Below are positions 50,350 through 58,584 of a DNA stretch of 64,000 nt, piece after piece. Source of the stretch: Reyranella sp. (GTDB lineage Bacteria > Pseudomonadota > Alphaproteobacteria > Reyranellales > Reyranellaceae). The DNA lies in NCBI GenBank assembly GCA_021732285.1, contig JAKFVH010000009.1:28309-92308 (forward strand). Direction: 5' to 3'. The notes beneath the pieces are model-generated. The model did not search any database and was not told where the DNA came from. It saw nothing but the letters and a program-made list of their open reading frames with translations. A program made the translations under genes and the position numbers. The number at the start of each line of letters is the position of its first letter. Within the stretch, counting starts at the first letter, position 1.

Positions 50350-52311
50350 TTACTCGCACTTCTGCAAGAGGTTGCTCGCCGCCATGTCGCCGGGCAGCTT
50401 CTGCAGGGACTCCTCGAAGAACCGGCGGGCGCAGACCAGATCGTGGCGCGCCAGCGCCTCGACACCCGACTGCAGCAGGTCGCGTGTGCTGGCCTTGGCA
50501 GCCCGCAACTCGGCCGGGTCGCGCTGGAACACTTCGCAGATCGTGACCGGGTGGGTCTTGCCCTTGACCACGACGACGTCGATCGGGCGGATGTCGTAGG
50601 CCTTGGGATCGGCGAGGCCCTCCACGGTGTATTGCGAGACCAGCAGGCCGACGTGATAGGTCTTGGTCAGGCTCTCGATGCGCGAGGCGAGGTTGACGGC
50701 ATCGGAGATGACCGTGCCATCCATGCGGTGCTTCTCGCCGATCGTGCCCATCATCAGGGTGCCGGAGTTGAGGCCGACGCCGATGTTGATCGGCGACTGG
50801 CCGGCGGCGCGGCGGTCGGCATTGAAAGCCTCGAGCGTCTCGAGCATGCCGAGCCCCGCCTTGATCGCATCGTCGGCCGATTCGAACAGCGCCATGATCG
50901 CGTCGCCGATGTACTTGTCTATAAAGCCGTTGTGGTCGCGGATCACCGGGCCCATGCGCTCGAGATAGGCATTGATGAAGGCGAAGTTCTCGTCCGGCGT
51001 CATGGCTTCCGACAGCGTCGTGAAGTTCCTGATGTCGGAGAACAGGATCGTCATGGTCTTGCGCTTGTTGTCGCCGAGCTCGACCTCGACGATCGACGGC
51101 TTGCCGACGATCGCCAGGAAGGCCTGCGGCACGAAGCGCTCGATCGAGATGTTGGTGTCCTTGAGGTCGGTGATGGTCTTGCGCACCGCGTCGCGCATGG
51201 CGGCGAAGCTCCGGGCCAGCTGGCCGATCTCGTCGCGCCGGTCGGTGTTGGCGATCGCCAGGTTGAGGTCGCCCTGGGCGATGGCGCCGGCCTCGCCGCG
51301 CAGGTTGAACAAGGGATCGAGCAGCTGCTTCTGTAGCAGCCGCGAGGCGATCCAGAACACCACCGGCATCAGCAGCGCCAGCACGACCATCGCGCTCAGG
51401 AAGACCTGGATGACCGCCTCGCGCGCCAGGCCGACGTCGTAGGTGATCTTGCGAATCACGCGCTTGGCCGTCACCGGATGGTCGGGCTGGGTCGCCGACG
51501 CCGTCTGTTCGCCGCTGTAGACGGTGAGATAGCGGCCATCACCGCTGCTGATCTCCTCGCGGTGGTTCTTGATGATGTGCTCGGCCAATGCCGGATCGAG
51601 CTTCTGGCCGGGGTGGATCAGCGACCAGGTGCCGGCCTGGTTGATCAGGTAGATGTCGAGTTCCTTGACCGAGGGATTCGACCGTATCGGGTCGGTCAGC
51701 AATTCGTCGAAGAAGTATCTCGCCATCCAGCCGTAGCCGGTCGCGTCGAGGCTGCCGCGGACGTCGGTCGAGGTCTCTACGATATAGTCTTTGTCCTTGG
51801 GCCCGAAGTAGCTGTAGGTCTTGAGCGTTCCGGTGGCCTGGCTGAGATCGATACCGTCGCTCATCACCCGGTTCGCGCCGTACACCGAATCGAGGAACTC
51901 GGTGAACGTGCCCTTGGGGAACGCAAGGTTCATGTCCGGAGGAAAGTTGGTCTGGAACACGACGTGCGCGCGATTGATGAAATAGATGTGCTGCACACCG
52001 TGCCGTTGCGCCAACGCCGTCAGCTCGTCGCTCGACAGATCGGCGGGCGCCCGGCCCATCGCCTGCAGCTCCTGTGCGATCGCCGGCAGCACCTTTTCCA
52101 TGTGCGACGTGATGCGCTCGTGCTGGTCGCTCAGCATCTGCTCGAAGACGACGAAGCGATCGCTGAGGCTCGCCTCGATCTTGCGGATCTCCTCGGCATA
52201 GCGCTGCGAGGCCAGGCGATACATGGCGAGCGAGGTGACGATGATGGCGCCGATGCTGACAGCCACCATCACCGCCAGCAGGAACAGCCCGACCTTGCGC
52301 TTCACGGCCAA
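50350..52311 (-). CDS. Membrane class III adenylate/guanylate cyclase with HAMP
   Basis: This is a 653-residue protein. TM1 is residues about 8-30 (LFLLAVMVAVSIGAIIVTSL) and a periplasmic sensor region of about 270 residues follows. TM2 is about 303-325 (SAMVVLALLMPVVFWIASRL), followed by a HAMP linker (about 326-380). The class III cyclase domain (about 412-600) has both metal aspartates, in ILFSDIRNFTTLSE and DKYIGDAIMALF, and SDAVNLASRIE in the substrate region. A C-terminal helical tail follows. It would make cAMP (or cGMP) in response to a periplasmic signal. The signal is unknown. It converges on the racemase-like gene. Confidence 0.92.
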   Translation of the reverse strand: MAVKRKVGLFLLAVMVAVSIGAIIVTSLAMYRLASQRYAEEIRKIEASLSDRFVVFEQMLSDQHERITSHMEKVLPAIAQELQAMGRAPADLSSDELTALAQRHGVQHIYFINRAHVVFQTNFPPDMNLAFPKGTFTEFLDSVYGANRVMSDGIDLSQATGTLKTYSYFGPKDKDYIVETSTDVRGSLDATGYGWMARYFFDELLTDPIRSNPSVKELDIYLINQAGTWSLIHPGQKLDPALAEHIIKNHREEISSGDGRYLTVYSGEQTASATQPDHPVTAKRVIRKITYDVGLAREAVIQVFLSAMVVLALLMPVVFWIASRLLQKQLLDPLFNLRGEAGAIAQGDLNLAIANTDRRDEIGQLARSFAAMRDAVRKTITDLKDTNISIERFVPQAFLAIVGKPSIVEVELGDNKRKTMTILFSDIRNFTTLSEAMTPDENFAFINAYLERMGPVIRDHNGFIDKYIGDAIMALFESADDAIKAGLGMLETLEAFNADRRAAGQSPINIGVGLNSGTLMMGTIGEKHRMDGTVISDAVNLASRIESLTKTYHVGLLVSQYTVEGLADPKAYDIRPIDVVVVKGKTHPVTICEVFQRDPAELRAAKASTRDLLQSGVEALARHDLVCARRFFEESLQKLPGDMAASNLLQKCE

Positions 52312-52329
52312 TCCTCAGGCGGAGGAGCG

Positions 52330-52406
52330 CTGGGGGCGCGCCATTCCAGTGGCGCGATCTTTCTCTGCATCGACAAAGACGCGCGACTGGAGTCGCGCGC
52401 CCCCAG
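52330..52406. repeat. Palindrome of the CTGGGGGCGCGCC set
   Basis: The left arm CTGGGGGCGCGCCATTCCAG and GTGGCGCG (52330-52356), and the right arm GCGCGACTGGAGTCGCGCGC and CCCCAG (52381-52406), form an imperfect inverted repeat. The same outer sequence, perfect, occurs at 56724-56857. It lies in the 139-base gap between the MetE-like and cyclase genes. Confidence 0.85.
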
Positions 52407-52450
52407 CCGTCCCTCGGGGTGAGGCATTCGCCTTGGCCAATGTCGCATGG

Positions 52451-53554
52451 CTAGGCCGTGCCCCAGACCGCGCGGGCGGTGTCGACGATCAGGCCGAGCT
52501 TGGCCCATTGCGTGTCCTCGTCGATCGAGTTGCCGCCGGCAACGCTGGCGAAGCCGCATTGCGAAGAGAGCGACAGGCGCTCGAGGTCGACGAAGCGCGC
52601 CGCCTCGTCGATGCGCCGCCGCAGGTCGTCGGGGCTTTCCAGGACCGGCGTCTTGGTCGACACCAGGCCCAGCACGACGTGGCGATCCTTCGGCACATGG
52701 CGCAAGGGCGAGAAGTCACCGGCGCGCTGGCTGTCGTACTCCAGGAAATAGACGTCGACCGGAATGTCGTTGAACAGACGCGCCGCCACCGGCTCGTAGC
52801 CGCCCGAGGCCATCCAGCGACTGCGGAAGTTGCCGCGGCAGAGATGCATGCCGATCGTGATGCCCGCCGGCCGATCTTCCAGGATGCGGCACATCACGCC
52901 GACATAGAGGTCTAAAAGCTTGTCGGGATCGCCGCCCTCGGCCTTGGCCTGCTCGCGCACCAGCGGATCGCACAGCATCGCCACCGGCACCTCGTCCATC
53001 TGCACGTAGGTGCAGCCGGCCTGGGCAAGCTCGGCGAGCTCGCTGCGGTAGACCGCTACAAGGTCGTCGAAGTAGCGCTGCTGGTCGTAGACCGCCGGAT
53101 CGAACGGCTGGGTGAAGCGGAAGAAGTGGAAGGCGCTGGGCGTCGGCAGGGTCGCCTTGGGCAGCGCTGTCTTGGTGAACCGCTTCACGCGTTGGTATTC
53201 GGCCAGCGTGATCGGGGCGCGGCGACGGATCGGGGCGGCGGCGACGCAGGTCGGCCATTCGAAGCTGCCACCCTCGGTGTCGCGAAAGCGGAACAGCGAG
53301 GGTTTTAGGCGAAAGCCGTCGAGACCTTCGAAGAAGAAACCGAACCACGAGGTGCGGCCGAACTCGCCGTCGGTGGCGACCCGGAGGCCAAGCTCCTCCT
53401 GCCGGGCGACGACGCGGGCGATCTCGCGCTCCAGCACGGTCTGATAGTCGGCCGCCGCAGCCTTGCCGTTGGCGATTGCGGTCGCGGTGTCCTTGAGGGT
53501 CCGCGGCCGCAGCAGGCTGCCAATGACTTCGGCACGAAACGGCGGATCGCCCAT
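52451..53554 (-). CDS. MetE C-terminal-like cobalamin-independent methyltransferase
   Basis: The 367-residue single-domain protein resembles the catalytic half of cobalamin-independent methionine synthase. The four zinc ligands are present in order: His237 and Cys239 (IGMHLCRGN), Glu272 (YFLEYD) and Cys333 (SSQCGFAS). The N-terminal RAEVIGSLLRP and RVATDGEFGR blocks are typical of the stand-alone MetE-like group. It lacks the N-terminal MetE domain, so it probably uses another methyl donor or methylates or demethylates another thiol. The ATG at 53554 is 5 bases after the PPOX gene and has no clear ribosome site, which suggests coupling. Confidence 0.86.
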   Translation of the reverse strand: MGDPPFRAEVIGSLLRPRTLKDTATAIANGKAAAADYQTVLEREIARVVARQEELGLRVATDGEFGRTSWFGFFFEGLDGFRLKPSLFRFRDTEGGSFEWPTCVAAAPIRRRAPITLAEYQRVKRFTKTALPKATLPTPSAFHFFRFTQPFDPAVYDQQRYFDDLVAVYRSELAELAQAGCTYVQMDEVPVAMLCDPLVREQAKAEGGDPDKLLDLYVGVMCRILEDRPAGITIGMHLCRGNFRSRWMASGGYEPVAARLFNDIPVDVYFLEYDSQRAGDFSPLRHVPKDRHVVLGLVSTKTPVLESPDDLRRRIDEAARFVDLERLSLSSQCGFASVAGGNSIDEDTQWAKLGLIVDTARAVWGTA

Positions 53555-53559
53555 TATCG

Positions 53560-54183
53560 TCAGCTGTTGGTCCAGAGCCTCGTAGTGTAGGCGCCTTCGA
53601 CACCGGCGTCGATCTGGGCGGCAACCGTCGCATCCGCACCGATGCGCGGTGCGATGATCTTGCCGAAGGAGATACGGCCGGGCGCCGGCCAAGCCATGGG
53701 ATCCCACAGCTTGGCGCGCACGATCGAACGGGCGCAGTGGAAGTAGCAGTGCTGGATATGCACGCGCGTGGCCAGCAACGCCGGCTTGCCCAGCGAGCTC
53801 AGCGACGACACCAGGTCTGCATCGTCGAAGATCTCCGCCGTACCCGACACGCGCAGCGTCTCGCCGGTTGCCGGGACCAGCGCGATCAGGCCGATCTTGC
53901 CGGTCGCCAGGATGTTGCTGAGGCCGAAGGCCAGGTTGTTGCCGACGCGCTCGGGGATCAGCAGGGTCTTGGGATCCTCGACCCGGATGAAGCCCGGCTC
54001 GTCGCCCTTGGGTGAGACTTCTATGGTGCCGTCGGCGGCGGTCGTGCCGACCAGGGCGAAGGGGCAGCGCTTCAGGAAGTCGATCGACTGCTCGTCGAGA
54101 GCATCGAGGATCTTGCTGCGCGTGGCGGGGCGCGGCTCTTTGATGACGCGGCGAAGGTCGTCGGTCGAGGTCAGGCGGGCCAT
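53560..54183 (-). CDS. Pyridoxamine-phosphate-oxidase-like flavin-binding (PPOX) protein
   Basis: The 207-residue protein belongs to the PPOX split-barrel class of the MSMEG_1061 type: FLKRCPFALVGTTAADGTIE is the first barrel strands, VSPKGDEPGFIRVED and LLIPERVGNNLAFGLSNILA follow, then IGLIALVPATGETLRVSGTA. Such proteins bind FMN, F420 or heme. Substrate unknown. The ATG at 54183 follows AAGGAACAGACC. It is placed between a MarR gene (upstream, with a palindrome in the gap) and the MetE-like gene. Confidence 0.85.
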   Translation of the reverse strand: MARLTSTDDLRRVIKEPRPATRSKILDALDEQSIDFLKRCPFALVGTTAADGTIEVSPKGDEPGFIRVEDPKTLLIPERVGNNLAFGLSNILATGKIGLIALVPATGETLRVSGTAEIFDDADLVSSLSSLGKPALLATRVHIQHCYFHCARSIVRAKLWDPMAWPAPGRISFGKIIAPRIGADATVAAQIDAGVEGAYTTRLWTNS

Positions 54184-54244
54184 GGGTCTGTTCCTTGCGA
54201 ATCGTTCGCAGGAACCATCGGCCATTCGGCGTCATGTTTCAACT

Positions 54245-54305
54245 CTTCCGGACCGCGCGCGTCCCGCGCGCTCATGAGGCGCGCGGGACGCGCGCGGTCC
54301 GGAAG
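54245..54305. repeat. Palindrome of the GGACCGCG/CTCATGAG set
   Basis: The arms CTTCCGGACCGCGCGCGTCC and the exact reverse complement surround a shortened core, CGCGCGCTCATGAGGCGCGCG. It fills the gap between the MarR gene stop (54307) and the PPOX start. The outer arm is shared with the palindrome at 61330-61395. Confidence 0.9.
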
Positions 54306-54306
54306 A

Positions 54307-54741
54307 CTATGACTCGAGCTCGTCCATGTTGGCGTACAGCCGGCGCAAGGCCGCCTTCAGGACTTCCGTCTCGCCGGCACTGAAGCCGGCAAGCGCCACC
54401 GCTTCGTAGCGTTCGGCGATCGGCAGGATGCGCTGGGTGAGGCGCCGGCCGGCCGGCGCGACATGGAGCAGGATGGCGCGCGCATCGTTGGCGTCGCGGC
54501 GGCGGGCGACCAGGCCCTTCTGCTCCATGTTGTCGACCAGGCGGGTCAGGGTGGAGACCTCGATCGAGGTGGTGTCGGAGAGGTCGCCCATGCGCCGGCC
54601 GTCATGCTCGCGCAGGGCCGCCAGCACGCGCCAGATCTGCAAGGTGGCGCCGAGCGGCCTCACCTCTTCGTTGAACGCCGTGGCGATGCGCGCTCCGGCG
54701 CGGTTCAGGAGATAAGGGAGATAGGAATCGAGCGGGCCCAT
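54307..54741 (-). CDS. MarR-family transcriptional regulator
   Basis: The 144-residue winged-helix regulator has DNA-binding helices in GRRMGDLSDTTSIEVSTLTR followed by LVDNMEQKGLVARRRDANDA, with the wing at ARAILLHVAPAGRRL. The dimerisation helices are at both ends. The gene is 16 bases after the flavin monooxygenase gene on the same strand and upstream of the PPOX and MetE-like genes, so it probably controls this group in response to a phenolic or similar ligand. Confidence 0.93.
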   Translation of the reverse strand: MGPLDSYLPYLLNRAGARIATAFNEEVRPLGATLQIWRVLAALREHDGRRMGDLSDTTSIEVSTLTRLVDNMEQKGLVARRRDANDARAILLHVAPAGRRLTQRILPIAERYEAVALAGFSAGETEVLKAALRRLYANMDELES

Positions 54742-54757
54742 GGCGCCCGCATGCCTA

Positions 54758-55840
54758 TCACGCGGCGGCGATCATGACATCCCGCGTGTCGAAATGCGGC
54801 GCCACCTCGCGCATGAAGCGGTCCATCTGCGCCTTCACTTCGGCGTGGGGCATCTGGCCGTAGTTGAAGTAGAGGATGACCTCGGCGATGCCGGCCTTCT
54901 CGACCTGCTTCAGGGTATCGACGATGTGCTGCGGGCTGCCGCACAGGATCGACTTGTCTGTGAGCTTCTCCGGCCGCATGTCGCGCAGGATGTTCACGAT
55001 GTCGACGAAGTACTTGTAGGTCGGCGGCACCTTCTCGCCCGACGACGAGGGGAACGCCGCGATCAACGCATCCTGGAAGTAGCGCACCAGCGCTTCCTTG
55101 CCGTACTGCTCCTCGGCCGGCGTCGAGGCGATGTGTACGAAGTAGGAGCACATGGCCCGCCGCATCGGCCGCTTGTGGGCGCTCTCGCAGGTGTCCTTGT
55201 AGACGCGCACCGCGTCGGCCAGCGAGCCGTAGACCATGGCGGCGGCGAAGGGCGCGTAGATCACGTTCCAGTCGTTCTTGGCGGCGAGCTCCATCGACGG
55301 GCGCGAGAAGCAGGCGACGTAGGGGCGCAAGGGCTTCTGCGCCGGGCGCGGCCGGATCTCGACATCCTTGAACTCGTAGAACTTGCCCTTGTGCGACCAC
55401 TTGCCGGTTTCGGTCCAGGCCCGCCACACGATCTCCAGGCCTTCGGCGAACAGCTCGGCCGAGTCATCGAACGAGGCCTGGAAGGGTTCGTACTCCTTGC
55501 GGTCGTAACCGCGGCCAGCGGCGAAGTCGACGCGGCCGCCCGAAAGCAGGTCGAGCGTCGCCCATTCCTCGGCGACATGCAGCGGGTGATGCACGGGCAA
55601 CAGCGTCACGGCGGGCGCCAGGCGAAGCTTGGTCGTGGCGCCGGCAAGCTGGGCCAGGATCGCCAGCGGCGAGGCATTGACGCCCAGAAGGTTGAAATGG
55701 TGCTCGCCGATCCAGGCCGAGTTCAGGCCGATCTTCTCGGCGTACAGGGCCTCGGCATAGATGTCCTTGATGAAGTCCTCGGCCTGCCGCGGATTGTTGG
55801 GATAGCGGTTGTCGCTCAGGGTGAAGTAGCCGAATTGCAT
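54758..55840 (-). CDS. LLM-class (luciferase-like) flavin monooxygenase
   Basis: The 360-residue luciferase-like flavin-dependent oxidoreductase opens MQFGYFTLSDNRYPNNPRQA. Typical blocks are IGLNSAWIGEHHFNLLGVNA, then ATTKLRLAPAVTLLPVHHPL and LDLLSGGRVDFAAGRGYDRK. The C-terminal GSPQHIVDTLKQVEKAGIAE is the usual end. ATG at 55840 follows GGAGGAAACCTC; a longer frame is less likely. It needs reduced FMN from a partner reductase; the PPOX protein nearby could bind flavin. It heads the minus-strand group with MarR. Substrate unknown. Confidence 0.9.
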   Translation of the reverse strand: MQFGYFTLSDNRYPNNPRQAEDFIKDIYAEALYAEKIGLNSAWIGEHHFNLLGVNASPLAILAQLAGATTKLRLAPAVTLLPVHHPLHVAEEWATLDLLSGGRVDFAAGRGYDRKEYEPFQASFDDSAELFAEGLEIVWRAWTETGKWSHKGKFYEFKDVEIRPRPAQKPLRPYVACFSRPSMELAAKNDWNVIYAPFAAAMVYGSLADAVRVYKDTCESAHKRPMRRAMCSYFVHIASTPAEEQYGKEALVRYFQDALIAAFPSSSGEKVPPTYKYFVDIVNILRDMRPEKLTDKSILCGSPQHIVDTLKQVEKAGIAEVILYFNYGQMPHAEVKAQMDRFMREVAPHFDTRDVMIAAA

Positions 55841-55980
55841 GAGGTTTCCTCCATCTTTGGCCGGAGCATGACCGATTCCCATTTATTTGTAAATGCAAAT
55901 ATTGGTCCGGCTTGTGATCCATCTTGGCCAGGGATACGTAACTATCGATAACGACGAGCAAAACCGGGATGGAGATCGCA

Positions 55981-56722
55981 ATGAAGCGTCTGTTGGTTCT
56001 GGCCTTGCTCGTGATGCCGCTGCCGGCCGCTTCGTAGAGCAACCCCGCTCTGATCGAGCAAGGCAAGGCCCTGTTCAACGATCCCAAGCTCTCGGCCAGC
56101 GGACAGGTCTCCTGCGCCACCTGCCATCCCATGAACGGCCACACCGACAACAAGACCTATGTCGGGCTCGACATCGTGGCCGACGGCGATCCCAAGGGCC
56201 GCAGCACGCCGACCCTGTGGGGCTCGGGCATCCGCCAGGCCGAGTGGTCGTGGGCCGGCAACATCCCGTCGATCGAGACCAACATCAGGGGCATCATCGT
56301 CAACCGCATGAAGGGCGCGGAGCCTGCCAAGGAAACGCTGGATGCGCTGGCGGCCTATGTGAAGTCGCTGCCAAACGGGCCGGCGCCGTTCCTCAACCAG
56401 GATGGCATGCTGCGCGACAACGCCCAGGCCGACGCCACGCGGCTTCGCGCTGTTTTCGGGCAAGGCGGGCTGCATGACCTGCCACGTGCCCGCCTCGTAC
56501 GACAAGAAGGGTCCGGAGGATGTCGGCAGCGGCGGGCCGTTCAAGGTGCCCTCGCTGCGCAACGTGTCGAAGACCGGGCCGTACTTCCACGACGGCCGCT
56601 TCAAGAGCCTCGATGAGGCGGTCACCTTCATGTTCGACTTCTACAAGAAGAAGAACGACAGCAAGGACACGCTGAGCGACGCCGAGAAGCGCGACATCGT
56701 CGCGTTCCTGCGCACGCTGTAG
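55981..56722 (+). pseudogene. Di-heme c-type cytochrome (cytochrome c peroxidase/MauG-like), decayed
   Basis: An ATG at 55981 behind GGAG opens a signal peptide (MKRLLVLALLVMPLPAAS) that hits TAG at 56035-56037, then continues in frame: SNPALIEQGKALFNDPKLSA, with heme motif CATCH. Near 56435-56440 the frame shifts by one base. The other frame resumes with RGFALFSGKAGCMTCHVPAS (second heme motif CMTCH), then VPSLRNVSKTGPYFHDGRFK and ends at 56722. A CAG to TAG change and one extra base explain both lesions. Both heme sites and the axial region survive, so the decay is recent, or the lesions are sequencing errors. The length matches a short MauG-type di-heme protein. Confidence 0.82.
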
Positions 56723-56723
56723 G

Positions 56724-56857
56724 CTGGGGGCGCGCCACTCCAGTGGCGCGTCTTCTCATGATTCGGACCGCGGGCCTCTGGCCCGCTCATGATTCATGAG
56801 GCGGGCGGGACGCCCGCGGTCCGAACATGACGCGCCACTGGAGTGGCGCGCCCCCAG
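56724..56857. repeat. Nested palindrome: one repeat type inserted in another
   Basis: The outer arms are perfect over 27 bases: CTGGGGGCGCGCCACTCCAG with GTGGCGCG (56724-56750) and its reverse complement (56831-56857). Inside is a second palindrome with arms TTCGGACCGCGGGC (56762-56775) and GCCCGCGGTCCGAA (56812-56825) around a GCTCATGATTCATGAGGC core. The outer type also occurs at 52330 and the inner type at 24795, 54245 and 61330. Confidence 0.9.
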
Positions 56858-57784
56858 CTAAGCCGCGCGCGGCGGCTGTTGCTGCTGCTGTTGCTGCTGG
56901 ACTTCGGCCAGCGACATCATCCAGTCGCGGAAGGCCTTGATCTTGCGCCGACGGATCGCCTCCGGCGGATAGACCAGATAATAGGCAAGCTCGCTCGACA
57001 TCTTGAAGTCGAAGGGTATGACCAGCCGTCCCGCCTTGAGGTCGGGCGCCACCAGGGCGTGACGACCGAGGGCCACGCCCAGCCCGTCCATCGCCGCCTG
57101 ATAGGCGGCAAGAGAAAAGTCGAAGGAAACACCGCGTGTGGAATCGACGCCCTTGACCCCCGCAGCGGTCAGCCAGATCTGCCAGTCGTCCGGGAAGTTG
57201 CCGATATGCAGCAGCGTGAAGCGCTTGAGGTCGGCCGGCTTCTTCAGTCCAGTCGGCCCCTTGACCAACGAGGGCGCGCAAACCGGCATGATGTCCTCGC
57301 TCAACAGCCGCTCCGCCGTGAGCGACGGCCACTGACCGCGGCCGTAGCGGATGCCGATGTCGACATCCTCACGGCCGAAGTCGACCAGGCCGGTGGTGGT
57401 GCTAACGCGCACGTCGATCTCGGGATTGGCCCGCTGGAAGCCGCCGAGCCGCGACACCAGCCACTTCATGGCGAACGAAGCAGTGGTCGTGACGGTGAGA
57501 TGCCCGCCGCGATCCTTCTGCAGAAGCTTCTCGGTCGCTTCGTTCAGTTGGTCGAACGCGGCGCGCACTGCCGGCAGATAGGCCTGGCCTGCTTCGGAGA
57601 GCAGCAGCGAGCGATTGCGACGCACGAACAATTTTAATCCGAGGCGCTGTTCCAGCCCGCGCACCTGGTGGCTTATCGCGGCCTGGGTGACCGAGAGCTC
57701 GTCGGCAGCGTCGGTAAAGCTCATATGGCGGGCGGCGGCTTCGAAGGCGCGCAATCCATTGAGCGGCGGCAGGGTTCGCTTCAT
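56858..57784 (-). CDS. LysR-family regulator (GcvA-like) with C-terminal poly-Gln
   Basis: The 308-residue LysR regulator begins MKRTLPPLNGLRAFEAAARH, with helix-turn-helix region SFTDAADELSVTQAAISHQV. The effector domain (about residues 90-295) is of the GcvA group (GHLTVTTTASFAMKWLVSRL). The tail is SLAEV followed by eight glutamines and PPRAA, encoded by CAG/CAA repeats (around 56875-56905). The ATG at 57784 fits the family start; a longer reading is not conserved. It is divergent from the DUF1127 gene (120-base gap) and so may regulate it. Confidence 0.92.
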   Translation of the reverse strand: MKRTLPPLNGLRAFEAAARHMSFTDAADELSVTQAAISHQVRGLEQRLGLKLFVRRNRSLLLSEAGQAYLPAVRAAFDQLNEATEKLLQKDRGGHLTVTTTASFAMKWLVSRLGGFQRANPEIDVRVSTTTGLVDFGREDVDIGIRYGRGQWPSLTAERLLSEDIMPVCAPSLVKGPTGLKKPADLKRFTLLHIGNFPDDWQIWLTAAGVKGVDSTRGVSFDFSLAAYQAAMDGLGVALGRHALVAPDLKAGRLVIPFDFKMSSELAYYLVYPPEAIRRRKIKAFRDWMMSLAEVQQQQQQQQPPRAA

Positions 57785-57904
57785 CGCTGTCCCTTCACAT
57801 GAGGTATTCTTATCAAAACAGGACAAACGGTTGTTTGTAAAGCGCGCCCTCGAAGGCCAAATCCCCAATCATCAAGGCGTTCACTTTATTCGGGGAGTAA
57901 TCCC

Positions 57905-58108
57905 ATGGCCGACCTCTCGCTTCATTACACGTCCAAGGCGCCGCTGGCCGGCACCTTCACCGCGTTCAACCAGATCTTCGCTACCTGGCGCCGCCGCGCC
58001 AAGGAGCGCAAGGAGCTTGCCAGCCTCGATGCCCGCACACTGCGCGATCTCGGTTTGAGCTCCAGCGACATCAATTTCGAGGTCAACAAGCCCTTCTGGC
58101 GTAGCTAG
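57905..58108 (+). CDS. DUF1127 (YjiS-like) small basic protein
   Basis: The 67-residue protein carries the DUF1127 core: ATWRRRAKERKELASLDART, LRDLGLSSSDI and the terminal NKPFWRS. Some alphaproteobacterial members bind RNA or act in phosphate and carbon control, but the role here is unknown. The ATG at 57905 follows GGGGAGTAATCCC. It is followed by a strong terminator and a second, shorter DUF1127-like gene. Confidence 0.9.
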   Translation: MADLSLHYTSKAPLAGTFTAFNQIFATWRRRAKERKELASLDARTLRDLGLSSSDINFEVNKPFWRS

Positions 58109-58173
58109 CGCACCCGAATCCGGAGCCGGCCCGTTTTGTTACCCTGCGCGGGCCTTACCCTCTCCGGACACTG

Positions 58174-58223
58174 GCCGGCGGTCGATCCTCAGCCTCCCTG
58201 TCGACCGCCGGCTTTTTCTTTTT
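58174..58223 (+). terminator. Intrinsic terminator after the DUF1127 gene
   Basis: GCCGGCGGTCGA (58174-58185) pairs perfectly with TCGACCGCCGGC (58201-58212), followed by TTTTTCTTTTT. This is a textbook intrinsic terminator 65 bases after the DUF1127 stop. Confidence 0.95.
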
Positions 58224-58282
58224 GAGAATTGCCCATCACGGGCCGGATAGAGTGAATCCGGCGGCGCTGCTTTTGTGGCGCC

Positions 58283-58441
58283 ATGACCCTTCAACTTGTC
58301 CGGCAATTCCTGCGCGAATGGCGCCGCCGCATGCGCAGCCGCCGCGAAATCGCGACGATCACCTATTGCACCCAGCGCGACCTCGGGCTCAGCGCCAGCC
58401 AGATGCGCTTCGAGGCACAAAAACCATTCTGGCGAGCCTGA
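58283..58441 (+). CDS. Second DUF1127-like small protein, 52 residues
   Basis: ATG at 58283 opens 52 codons ending TGA at 58441. The protein, MTLQLVRQFLREWRRRMRSR followed by REIATITYCTQRDLGLSASQ and MRFEAQKPFWRA, matches the DUF1127 pattern (basic WRRR stretch, a DLGLS block and the end KPFWR). It is too short for most gene callers and has a poor ribosome site. It comes after the terminator of the first copy, so it is transcribed separately. Gene status is likely but not certain. Confidence 0.65.
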   Translation: MTLQLVRQFLREWRRRMRSRREIATITYCTQRDLGLSASQMRFEAQKPFWRA

Positions 58442-58456
58442 TATTTTCTGCTTGAA

Positions 58457-58565
58457 GCACTTTCCGTCCGGCTGGGATCAGCCGGACGGAAAGTGCCCTG
58501 CCTTGATGTTGGAACAACGCATTTCCGAAGGGATGGAACCGTAAAACGGTTCCATCCCTTCGGAA
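58457..58565. repeat. Two adjacent palindromes upstream of the TPR gene
   Basis: GCACTTTCCGTCCGGCT (58457-58473) pairs with AGCCGGACGGAAAGTGC (58480-58496). TTCCGAAGGGATGGAACCGT (58523-58542) pairs with ACGGTTCCATCCCTTCGGAA (58546-58565). Both are perfect long stems with 3-6 base loops and no U-run. They are probably dispersed palindromes; the second ends 19 bases before the TPR gene start. Confidence 0.88.
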
Positions 58566-58584
58566 GCTGCGCTAGACGCGGCGG

